From an uncultured beta proteobacterium (GTDB lineage: Bacteria; Pseudomonadota; Gammaproteobacteria; Burkholderiales; Rhodocyclaceae): a DNA stretch of 14,093 bases. Under the pieces are notes generated by a model, which was not told the origin of the DNA, did not search any database, and worked only from the letters and a program-made list of their open reading frames with translations. Positions within the stretch are counted from its first letter, which is position 1; every line of letters begins with the position of its first letter. The DNA is taken from the NCBI GenBank assembly GCA_903932755.1, contig CAIZHL010000149.1, positions 1 through 14,093 of the forward strand, read 5' to 3'. Below, in pieces: positions 1-6,302 of the stretch. Both the position numbers and the translations under genes were made by a program.

Positions 1-6
1 AAACGC

Positions 7-91
7 TGGTGCCCAGGAAGGGACTCGAACCCCCACGCCTCGCGGCGCCAGAACCTAAATCTGGTGCGTCTACCAATTCCGCCACCTGGGC
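7..91 (-). tRNA. tRNA-Leu (anticodon UAG)
   Basis: Read on the minus strand, the 85 nt fold as a class II (long variable arm) tRNA. The acceptor stem pairs GCCCAGG with CCTGGGC, followed by discriminator A and an encoded CCA (plus positions 7-9). The anticodon stem CCAGA/TCTGG encloses loop TTTAGGT, giving anticodon UAG. The variable arm is a 4-bp CGCC/GGCG stem closed by GCGA. The T-loop is TTCGAGT on a stem with two G-U pairs. It decodes leucine CUN codons, chiefly CUA. It is transcribed away from the hpn operon; its 3' flank lies outside the window. The fold, CCA and variable arm make the identity secure. Confidence 0.96.
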
Positions 92-145
92 GCATGTCGC
101 AACCGGCCGGCTATGCAAAGCCTCGGGGAACGACGTGGATGGCGA

Positions 146-151
146 ATTTTA
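146..151 (-). promoter_or_regulatory. Candidate -10 element for the tRNA-Leu gene
   Basis: The minus strand reads TAAAAT here, one base from the TATAAT consensus, in a GC-rich setting about 55 bases upstream of the tRNA 5' end. That would give a 5' leader of roughly 45-50 nt for RNase P processing. No convincing -35 hexamer is seen at 16-18 bp spacing, so this rests on the -10 match and its position. Confidence 0.3.
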
Positions 152-298
152 CCCGCTTTCGACATTTCTTTCCGGTCCCAACCATGTCCGCCGCAGGCCG
201 GTTCGCCATCGGTCCCGCAGCTTGCGGGGCATCGGCGGCAAGCGCGCGCAAGCTCATGGAGCGGCAGCGAAAGCCGGATGCACCGCAGGCGCTGTGGC

Positions 299-304
299 TA
301 TACT
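299..304 (+). promoter_or_regulatory. Weak candidate -10 element before hpnC
   Basis: TATACT stands out in the GC-rich 224-bp gap between the tRNA and hpnC. If used, transcription would start only a few bases before the hpnC ATG, giving an almost leaderless mRNA. No matching -35 hexamer is visible. The rest of 92-315 holds no gene or repeat I can support. Confidence 0.18.
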
Positions 305-315
305 CCTGCCGCATC

Positions 316-1152
316 ATGGCCGTCGATCACTACGAAAACTTTCCCGTCGCTTCCGTTTTGCTTCCGGCGCGATTGCGCGAGCCGGTGGCGGCGATCTACT
401 GGTTTGCCCGCAATGCCGACGATTTCGCCGATGAGGGCGAGCTGTCGGCCGACGAGCGCCGCGCGCTGCTGGGCGAATATCAGGCGGAACTTGACGCCAT
501 CGAACGCGACCAACCCACCCGGCATCCGGTATTTCTCCGCCTGCGCCCGGTGATCGCGCACTACCGTTTGCCGCTGCAACTTTTTCGCGACCTGCTGGAT
601 GCCTTCCAGCAGGATGTCCATAAAGAGCGTTACCGCGACTTCGCCGATCTGATGGACTACTGCCGCCGCTCGGCCGATCCGGTCGGCCGCCTGCTGCTGC
701 ATCTCTTCGGGCAGGCTACAGCGCAGAACCTCGAGCGCTCCGACGCGATCTGCTCAGCACTGCAACTGATCAATCACTGGCAGGATGTGGGCATCGACGC
801 GGCCAAGGGCGCACACGGCCGGATCTACCTGCCGCAGGACGATATGACGCGCTTCGGCGTCGGCGATGAAGTCGTGATTCGCCGTGTCGCCAGCGCCGAC
901 TTTCGCACTCTGCTGCGCTTCCAGGTCGACCGCGCCCGCGCCCTGATGCTTTCCGGCGCGCCCCTGGGCTGGGACCTGCCCGGGCGCATGGGCCTCGAAA
1001 TCCGCGCCATCGTCGCCGGAGGTCTGCGCGTCCTGGATAAAATCGAAGCCGTCGATTACGATGTATTCAAGCGGCGACCAAAGCTCGAAGCCTTCGACTG
1101 GCCGCTGATAATGTGGCGCTCCCTGGTCCGACCCCTGGACAGCAACCGATAA
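316..1152 (+). CDS. hpnC: Hydroxysqualene synthase HpnC
   Basis: HpnC is a squalene/phytoene-synthase-fold enzyme that converts presqualene diphosphate, made by HpnD, to hydroxysqualene, the second step of the three-enzyme bacterial squalene route. The 278-residue product has the usual family length. It begins MAVDHYENFPVAS, the typical HpnC N-terminus, which fixes the ATG start. No strong Shine-Dalgarno is visible. The first aspartate-rich motif is ADDFADE at residues 34-40. The second region reads QDVGID (156-161), followed by GRIYLPQDD (168-176). The degenerate second motif compared with DVGED in HpnD is expected for this clade. The frame stays open upstream to position 64, but that would run into the tRNA and lacks family similarity. 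It is the first gene of the hpnCDE operon, 6 bp before hpnD. Confidence 0.93.
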   Translation: MAVDHYENFPVASVLLPARLREPVAAIYWFARNADDFADEGELSADERRALLGEYQAELDAIERDQPTRHPVFLRLRPVIAHYRLPLQLFRDLLDAFQQDVHKERYRDFADLMDYCRRSADPVGRLLLHLFGQATAQNLERSDAICSALQLINHWQDVGIDAAKGAHGRIYLPQDDMTRFGVGDEVVIRRVASADFRTLLRFQVDRARALMLSGAPLGWDLPGRMGLEIRAIVAGGLRVLDKIEAVDYDVFKRRPKLEAFDWPLIMWRSLVRPLDSNR

Positions 1153-1158
1153 ATCGCC

Positions 1159-1992
1159 GTGACACCCGACGAATACTGCCAGCAGCGCGCCGCCGCCAGC
1201 GGCTCCAGCTTCTACTACAGCTTCCTTTTCCTCGAGTCGCGCCGACGCCAGGCGATCACGGCGCTGTATGCCTTCTGCCGCGAGGTCGACGACGTGGTCG
1301 ATGAATGCCCGGACCCCGGGCTCGCGCGGACCAAGCTCGACTGGTGGCGCGGCGAACTCGCCGCCCTGTACACGGGACGCCCCAGCCATCCGGTAACGCA
1401 GGCCCTGGCCGGATCGCTGAAGGAATTCCACCTGCCGCAGGAGCAGCTCCTGGAAATCATCGACGGCATGGAGATGGACCTCGACAACACGCGTTACGCC
1501 GACTTCAAGGCCTTGCACCTTTACTGCTACCGCGTCGCCAGCGTGGTCGGCCTGCTCGCCGCCGAGATCTTCGGCTACAAGGACCGCCAGACGCTCAAGT
1601 ACGCCCACGACCTGGGGCTGGCCTTCCAGCTCACCAACATCATCCGCGACGTCGGCGAAGACGCCCGCCGCGGCCGCATCTACCTGCCGCAGGATGAACT
1701 CGCTCGCTTCGGTATTGCCGAGGCCGATCTGCTGGGTGCGAATTATTCGGACAACTTCCGCCGATTGATGGAGTTCCAGGTCGAGCGCGCGCAGACCACT
1801 TACCAGCAGGCGTTTGCCCAGCTTCCCGCCGCCGACCGCAAGTCGCAACGCGCCGGCCTGGTTATGGCCGCAATCTACCGCGCCACGCTGAATGAAATCG
1901 TGCGCGACAACTATCGCGTGCTGGACCAGCGCATCTCGCTGCCGCCGCTGCGCAAGCTGTGGCTGGCAGGAAAAACCTGGTATATGGCTTGA
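1159..1992 (+). CDS. hpnD: Presqualene diphosphate synthase HpnD
   Basis: HpnD condenses two farnesyl diphosphates head-to-head to presqualene diphosphate, the first committed step of squalene and hopanoid synthesis. The product is 277 residues with a GTG start 6 bp after the hpnC stop. Family hallmarks are FYYSF near the N-terminus (18-22), the Mg-diphosphate motif DDVVDE (44-49), LDNTRY (108-113), and the second motif DVGED (164-168) followed by GRIYLPQDE (172-180). Both Asp-rich motifs are canonical, unlike in HpnC, which separates the two paralogues. Its TGA stop overlaps the TTG start of hpnE, so the two are probably translationally coupled. It is a soluble or membrane-peripheral enzyme; no membrane segment is seen. 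Confidence 0.94.
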   Translation: MTPDEYCQQRAAASGSSFYYSFLFLESRRRQAITALYAFCREVDDVVDECPDPGLARTKLDWWRGELAALYTGRPSHPVTQALAGSLKEFHLPQEQLLEIIDGMEMDLDNTRYADFKALHLYCYRVASVVGLLAAEIFGYKDRQTLKYAHDLGLAFQLTNIIRDVGEDARRGRIYLPQDELARFGIAEADLLGANYSDNFRRLMEFQVERAQTTYQQAFAQLPAADRKSQRAGLVMAAIYRATLNEIVRDNYRVLDQRISLPPLRKLWLAGKTWYMA

Positions 1993-3245
1993 AGCTCGCG
2001 GTCATCGGCGCCGGCTATGCCGGGATGGCGGCCGCCGTCGAACTCGCTGCCGCCGGCCATCAGGTCGAGGTCTTCGAAGCCTCGCGTACCCTCGGCGGTC
2101 GCGCCCGCGCAGCAAAAATCGACGGCTTCGACGTCGACAACGGCCAGCACATCCTGGTCGGCGCCTACACCGAAACCCTGCGCCTGATGCGCGCCGTCGG
2201 CGCCGATCCCGATGCCCTGCTCAAGCGCACGCCTCTGCGCTTCGAGTTCCCCGGCGAATTCCTGATGAGCGCGCCGCGCTTGCCGGCACCGCTGCATTCC
2301 GCCTTCGCCCTGCTGCTCGCCCGCGGCCTCGACTGGGGCGAAAAGTGGGCGGCCATCCGCCTCATGCGCAGCCTGCAAGCCTGCCGTTTCCGCATCGAGC
2401 CCGACATCACGGTGACGAAGTGGCTGGACAGTATGCAAACGCCGTCCCGCCAGCGCCGACTTTTGTGGGAGCCGCTATGCATCGCCGCCCTCAACACACC
2501 CGCCGACCGCGCCTCGGCGCAGGTGCTGGCGAACGTGCTGCGTGACAGCCTGGGCGGCGCGCGCGCAGCCAGCGACATGCTGCTGCCGCAAGTAAATCTC
2601 TCGGCGCTGTTTCCCGATCCCGCCGCGAAGTTTGTCGCCGGGCACGGCGGCGCGGTTGATCGCGGCCATCGCGTCAACGCTCTGCGGCGTGAGACCGATG
2701 GCTGGCGGATCGATGAATCCGGTCCCTACGCCCACGTCGTGCTCGCCGTGGCGCCCTACCACCTCGCCGCCCTGGTGCCGGAACTCGCGCCCAAGGTAGA
2801 ACATTTCGACTGGGAACCCATCGTCACCAGCTACTTGCGCTATCCGCCGGCAGTGCGCTTGCCGCAGCCGATGCTAGGTGTGGACGCCGGCCTCGCGCAA
2901 TGGCTCTTCGACCGCGGCGCCCTGTGCGGGCAGCACGGCCTGATCGCCGCCGTAATCAGTGCCCGCGGCCGGCATCTGGACCTGCCCACGACCGAACTGG
3001 AACAGCGCATCCACGAAGAAATCGGCCGCATCGTGCCCGATCTTCCTGCGCCGCTGGCGGTGCAGACCATCACCGAAAAGCGCGCCACCTTCGCCTGCAT
3101 CCCCGCTTTGCAGCGACCGGGCGCGGCAACCGGGCTACCGGGCCTCTGGCTGGCAGGAGACTACGTCGCGAGCGACTATCCGGCGACTCTGGAAGCGGCG
3201 GTCAGGAGCGGCGTCGCCGCGGCGCGTGCCGTGCTGGCCGCCTGA
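1989..3245 (+). CDS. hpnE: Hydroxysqualene dehydroxylase HpnE (FAD-dependent)
   Basis: HpnE is a flavoprotein of the amine oxidase/phytoene desaturase family that reduces hydroxysqualene to squalene, completing the pathway. The N-terminal Rossmann motif is VIGAGYAG (5-12), with the ribose-binding glutamate at about residue 30 (VFEAS). The C-terminal FAD motif is GLWLAGDYVASDYPATLEAA (385-404), typical of squalene-associated desaturases. I chose the TTG at 1989 (418 residues, MKLAVIGAG) because family members begin directly at the Rossmann strand. An in-frame GTG at 1959 would add ten residues and overlap hpnD by 34 bp. The TTG start forms a TTGA overlap with the hpnD stop. Its stop lies one base from the stop of the convergent ybbA-like gene. 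Other hopanoid genes, such as a squalene-hopene cyclase, are not in the window. Confidence 0.9.
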   Translation: MKLAVIGAGYAGMAAAVELAAAGHQVEVFEASRTLGGRARAAKIDGFDVDNGQHILVGAYTETLRLMRAVGADPDALLKRTPLRFEFPGEFLMSAPRLPAPLHSAFALLLARGLDWGEKWAAIRLMRSLQACRFRIEPDITVTKWLDSMQTPSRQRRLLWEPLCIAALNTPADRASAQVLANVLRDSLGGARAASDMLLPQVNLSALFPDPAAKFVAGHGGAVDRGHRVNALRRETDGWRIDESGPYAHVVLAVAPYHLAALVPELAPKVEHFDWEPIVTSYLRYPPAVRLPQPMLGVDAGLAQWLFDRGALCGQHGLIAAVISARGRHLDLPTTELEQRIHEEIGRIVPDLPAPLAVQTITEKRATFACIPALQRPGAATGLPGLWLAGDYVASDYPATLEAAVRSGVAAARAVLAA

Positions 3246-3246
3246 T

Positions 3247-3918
3247 TCAGCTTTCCAGCCGCCCGCCCGACAAGCGCAGCGTGCGCCCGCAACGATGCGC
3301 CAGCGCCTCGTCGTGCGTCACCAGGATCAGCGTGGTGCCGGCTTCGGCATTCATGGCGAACATCAGGTCGATCACCTGCGCGCCGGTGGCGGCATCAAGG
3401 TTGCCGGTCGGCTCGTCGGCCAGCAGCAGTTGCGGTTTCATGGCAAAAGCCCGCGCCAGCGCCACGCGCTGCTGTTCGCCGCCGGAAAGATGCTTGGGGT
3501 AGTGGCCCAGGCGCTCGCCGAGGCCGACCCGGACCAGCATCGCCTGTGCCTGCGCTCGCGCGTCGGCGCGGCCGGCGAGTTCCAGCGGGAGCATGGTGTT
3601 TTCCAGCGCGGTCAGCGCCGGCAGCAGCTGGAAAGACTGGAAGACAAAACCGAGCAGCCTGCCGCGCAGTTCTGCGCGGGCATCTTCATCCAGCACGGCG
3701 AGATCCTGCCCGCCCAGATGCACGGTGCCCGACGTAGGCAGGTCAAGGCCCGCCATCAAGCCCAGCAGCGTCGATTTGCCCGAGCCTGAGGCACCGACGA
3801 TGGCCACTGCCTCGCCCGCCGTTACGGCGAACGAAATCTCGTGCAGAATCGTGAGCGTACCGTCACCGCTCGGCACGCTTTTGCCCAATGCCGCCACGTC
3901 GATCACTGCGTCTGTCAT
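3247..3918 (-). CDS. ybbA: ABC transporter ATP-binding protein, YbbA/LolD type
   Basis: This is a 223-residue ATPase of the LolD/MacB/FtsE-type family, closely resembling E. coli YbbA along its whole length. Motifs in order are Walker A GASGSGKST (42-50), Q-loop Q94 in VFQSF, signature LSGGEQQRVALARA (144-157), Walker B LLLADEP (164-170) and H-loop His202. The start is set by an AGAAGG ribosome site five bases before the ATG; the frame is open further upstream but would overlap tesA. It is divergent from tesA as in E. coli. There, ybbA is followed by the permease gene ybbP; here the stop abuts convergent hpnE and no permease gene follows. The substrate is unknown. The MacB-family permeases it would pair with generally move lipids or lipoproteins, or act mechanically on periplasmic partners. 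Confidence 0.92.
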   Translation of the reverse strand: MTDAVIDVAALGKSVPSGDGTLTILHEISFAVTAGEAVAIVGASGSGKSTLLGLMAGLDLPTSGTVHLGGQDLAVLDEDARAELRGRLLGFVFQSFQLLPALTALENTMLPLELAGRADARAQAQAMLVRVGLGERLGHYPKHLSGGEQQRVALARAFAMKPQLLLADEPTGNLDAATGAQVIDLMFAMNAEAGTTLILVTHDEALAHRCGRTLRLSGGRLES

Positions 3919-3923
3919 CAGAA

Positions 3924-3930
3924 CCTTCTC
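3924..3930 (-). promoter_or_regulatory. Ribosome binding site of the ybbA-like gene
   Basis: The minus strand reads GAGAAGG followed by five bases and the ATG at 3918. It decides the ybbA start and occupies nearly half of the 16-bp gap to the tesA ATG, which leaves tesA without a purine-rich site on its own strand. Confidence 0.6.
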
Positions 3931-3934
3931 AACC

Positions 3935-4549
3935 ATGTTCAAGAAATTTGCCTCCTGCCTGTTGCTGATCCTGTGTTTCAGTCTGCCTGCCGCCGCGGCG
4001 GAACAGCGCATCCTGGTCTTTGGCGATAGCCTCTCCGCCGGCTTCGGCATCGGCGTCAGCCAAAGCTGGCCGGCCCTGCTCGGACAGCGGCTGCAGGCCC
4101 AGGGTTCCCGCTACACGGTGGCCAACGCCAGCATCAGCGGCGAAACCACGGCCGGCGGGCGGACACGCTTTGCCGCGGCGCTGAACCAGTTCAATCCGGC
4201 CATCGTGATTCTGGCACTGGGCGCCAACGACGGCCTGCGCGGCCTGCCGGTCAGTGCAATACATGACAACCTGAACTTCATGGTGAAACTGGCGAAGCAA
4301 CAAAAAGTGCGGGTGCTGCTGGTCGGCATGCACCTGCCGCCCAATTACGGGCAGAAATACACCGACGAATTCCATGCCGCCTTCCGCAACCTTGCCAAAC
4401 GCGAAAAAATTCCCTTGCTGCCCTTCCTGCTGGAACCCGTCGCGCTGGACCGCGATGCCTTCCAGGCCGACGGCCTGCATCCGACAGCGGCGGCGCAGCC
4501 GAAGCTGCTCGATCACGTCTGGAGCGCGCTGCAACCGCTGCTCGGCTGA
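3935..4549 (+). CDS. tesA: Periplasmic SGNH esterase / acyl-CoA thioesterase I TesA
   Basis: This is a GDSL-family serine hydrolase acting on acyl thioesters and aryl or lysophospholipid esters. The 204-residue precursor has a signal peptide (MFKKF, hydrophobic core, then LPAAAAEQ), with likely cleavage near residue 22, so it is periplasmic. SGNH blocks are FGDSLSAGFG (catalytic Ser32), ISGET (Gly69), LGANDGLRG (Asn99) and DGLHP (Asp179, His182). LPPNYGQKY and LLPFLLEPV match E. coli TesA closely. The start is the ATG before MFKKF. No Shine-Dalgarno is evident, because the gap to divergent ybbA is only 16 bp and its promoter must lie inside the ybbA coding region. It is followed after 25 bp by mnmH on the same strand. 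Confidence 0.93.
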   Translation: MFKKFASCLLLILCFSLPAAAAEQRILVFGDSLSAGFGIGVSQSWPALLGQRLQAQGSRYTVANASISGETTAGGRTRFAAALNQFNPAIVILALGANDGLRGLPVSAIHDNLNFMVKLAKQQKVRVLLVGMHLPPNYGQKYTDEFHAAFRNLAKREKIPLLPFLLEPVALDRDAFQADGLHPTAAAQPKLLDHVWSALQPLLG

Positions 4550-4574
4550 GGCTGATCTGGTGTGCCTGAATTCC

Positions 4575-5636
4575 ATGTCTGAAAAACTGCCCAAGGGAGT
4601 GGCGACGGTAGCACACCTCGCCGAGTTCGACGCCATCATCGACGCCCGCGCTCCGGGCGAGTTTGCCGAAGACTGCCTGCCGGGCGCCCTGAGCATGCCG
4701 GTGCTGGACGACGAAGAACGCGCCCGGGTCGGCACGCTGTACAAGCAGGTCTCGGTGTTCGAAGCGAAAAAACTCGGCGCGGCGCTGGTGTCGAAGAACA
4801 TCGCCCGCCATATCGAGGAACATCTGCTCGACAAGCCGAAAACCTGGCGACCCCTGGTCTATTGCTGGCGCGGCGGCCAGCGCAGCGGCGCGTTCACCCA
4901 TATCCTGCGCGAGATCGGCTGGGACGCGCATCGCCTTCAGGGCGGCTACAAAAGCTGGCGCCAGCATGTCGTCGAGCGACTGGCCATGCTGCCGCCGCAG
5001 GTGAAGTTCCGCGTCGTCAGCGGCGCCACCGGCAGCGGCAAGAGCCGCCTGCTGGAAGCCATTGCCGCACGGGGCGGACAAATCCTGCATCTGGAGGCAC
5101 TGGCCGCGCACAAGGGCTCGGTGCTGGGCAACCTGCCCGGCCAGCCGCAACCGGCGCAGAAGGGTTTCGAGTCGCAACTGCTGGCGAACATTTCGGCGCT
5201 GGACCTGGCGCGGCCGGTGTTCGTCGAGGCCGAAAGCCGCAAGATCGGCCGCCTGCACCTGCCCGATGCGCTGCTCAACGCCATCCGCGGCGCACCCGGC
5301 CTGCGCATCGAGGCCTCGCTTGCCGCCCGGGTCGAATTCCTCCTCGAGGACTATGACTACGCCGTGGCGGATACCGCATGGCTCGTCGAGCGACTGGGCC
5401 ACCTCAAGGGCCTGCAGAGCAAGGAGACCCTGGATCGCTGGCAGGCGCTGATCGACGCGCGGGATTTCCCGGCGCTGGTGGAAGAACTGCTGACGCAGCA
5501 CTACTACCCGCTGTATCAGCGTTCGCAGGCGCGCAACTACAACTCCTTCGACGCCGCGACCCGGCATGTCGCGCTTCGCCTCGATGCGGGCTCGCTCGAC
5601 CGGCTCGCGGTAGAGATTCTCGCCGCGTCTGCCTGA
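4575..5636 (+). CDS. mnmH: tRNA 2-selenouridine synthase MnmH/SelU
   Basis: MnmH replaces the sulfur of (m)nm5-2-thiouridine at wobble position 34 of certain tRNAs with selenium, by way of a geranylated intermediate, using selenophosphate. The product is 353 residues (E. coli about 364). An N-terminal rhodanese domain carries the catalytic cysteine in CWRGGQRSG; Cys97 falls at the same number as in E. coli. A P-loop domain follows, with Walker A GATGSGKS at 150-157. The ending QARNYNSFD is typical of the family. The ATG at 4575 gives MSEKLPK; an in-frame GTG at 4560 would add five residues. It probably shares a transcript with tesA. Activity needs SelD elsewhere in the genome, and the geranyl donor links it loosely to isoprenoid supply from the hpn pathway (inference). 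Confidence 0.93.
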   Translation: MSEKLPKGVATVAHLAEFDAIIDARAPGEFAEDCLPGALSMPVLDDEERARVGTLYKQVSVFEAKKLGAALVSKNIARHIEEHLLDKPKTWRPLVYCWRGGQRSGAFTHILREIGWDAHRLQGGYKSWRQHVVERLAMLPPQVKFRVVSGATGSGKSRLLEAIAARGGQILHLEALAAHKGSVLGNLPGQPQPAQKGFESQLLANISALDLARPVFVEAESRKIGRLHLPDALLNAIRGAPGLRIEASLAARVEFLLEDYDYAVADTAWLVERLGHLKGLQSKETLDRWQALIDARDFPALVEELLTQHYYPLYQRSQARNYNSFDAATRHVALRLDAGSLDRLAVEILAASA

Positions 5637-5643
5637 AGCGGCA

Positions 5644-5674
5644 GGCGCGCCGCACTTCCATCCCGGCGCGCGCC
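5644..5674. terminator. Possible bidirectional hairpin between convergent mnmH and methyltransferase genes
   Basis: GGCGCGC (5644-5650) and GCGCGCC (5668-5674) form a 7-bp stem around a 17-base loop in the 62-bp gap between convergent stops. There is no T-run on either strand, so this is only a weak terminator candidate. Confidence 0.2.
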
Positions 5675-5698
5675 GATGCGGCACATCAGGCCTTCGGT

Positions 5699-6256
5699 TT
5701 ACTGCGGCATTGGAAACCCGGTGCGCTTCGTCGCACAAAGGCGCTGCACCACCGCGGGGCGAGGTGTCGACACTTCACCCTGTTCGAACGCCACCACCGC
5801 CAGCCGGCCGCGCACGAACTCCAGCAATTCGTCCGGGCGCAGCAAGAACTCCGGATTGGAGGGCTTGCCGAAACGCTCGTTGCCGGTCATGAAGGTTTCG
5901 TAGATCAGCACTCCGTCCGCAGCCAGCGTGTCCAGAAGTTGCGGAAACAGCGGCCGGAACAGGTAATTGGTGACGACGATGGCGTCGAAACCGTGACCTC
6001 GAAACGGCCACGGCGCCCCTTCGAGATCCGCCGTACAGGTTCGTATTGCCGGCGCTTTGGCCGAAATTTCGGCCAGGGCTGCGGCATCCCGGTCGACCGC
6101 CGTAACGCGATGTCCGGCGGCATGCAGCAGCAGGGAATGCCGGCCACGGCCACAGGCAAGATCGAGAACATCCCCTCCCGACTTGATGTAAGGCAGGAAG
6201 CGGTTCACCCAATGTGATGATTTTTCGTTCGTATTCGTCGCCATGTCGGGTATCAT
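5699..6256 (-). CDS. Class I SAM-dependent methyltransferase (small, TehB-like)
   Basis: This 185-residue protein has a Rossmann-type methyltransferase core. Motif I is VLDLACGRGRHSLLL (30-44), and the acidic end of strand 2 is VTAVDRD (51-57). A third region reads FDAIVVTNYLFRPLFPQLLD, and ETFMTGNERFGKPSNPEFLL is seen in the C-terminal half. The last two patterns are typical of a proteobacterial family annotated as TehB-like or simply SAM-dependent methyltransferase; the substrate is not known. I prefer the ATG at 6256 (MIPDMATN) because AGG lies six bases upstream. An ATG at 6244 gives MATNTNEK with no visible ribosome site. The gene is divergent from the hemerythrin-cyclase gene and convergent with mnmH. 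Confidence 0.85.
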   Translation of the reverse strand: MIPDMATNTNEKSSHWVNRFLPYIKSGGDVLDLACGRGRHSLLLHAAGHRVTAVDRDAAALAEISAKAPAIRTCTADLEGAPWPFRGHGFDAIVVTNYLFRPLFPQLLDTLAADGVLIYETFMTGNERFGKPSNPEFLLRPDELLEFVRGRLAVVAFEQGEVSTPRPAVVQRLCATKRTGFPMPQ

Positions 6257-6302
6257 TTTGGACCTAAACCAATGCGCGAGCCACTCTCCTGGCCCCGAGT
6301 GT

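Noticed and set aside
7..91. tRNA-Leu as an integration site for a genomic island
   Set aside because: The adjoining genes are ordinary metabolic genes, with no integrase, no direct repeat of the tRNA 3' end elsewhere in the window, and no composition shift that I can see.
64..315. In-frame N-terminal extension of hpnC of about 84 codons
   Set aside because: It would begin inside the tRNA gene, has no similarity to HpnC proteins, and the family N-terminus VDHYENFP sits right after the ATG at 316.
754..1848. Minus-strand open frame spanning hpnC and hpnD
   Set aside because: It is antisense to two confidently identified enzymes and shows no domain of its own.
2959..3789. Plus-strand open frame across the end of hpnE and the ybbA-like gene
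   Set aside because: It runs antisense through intact Walker A, signature and Walker B motifs on the other strand and starts inside hpnE in another frame.
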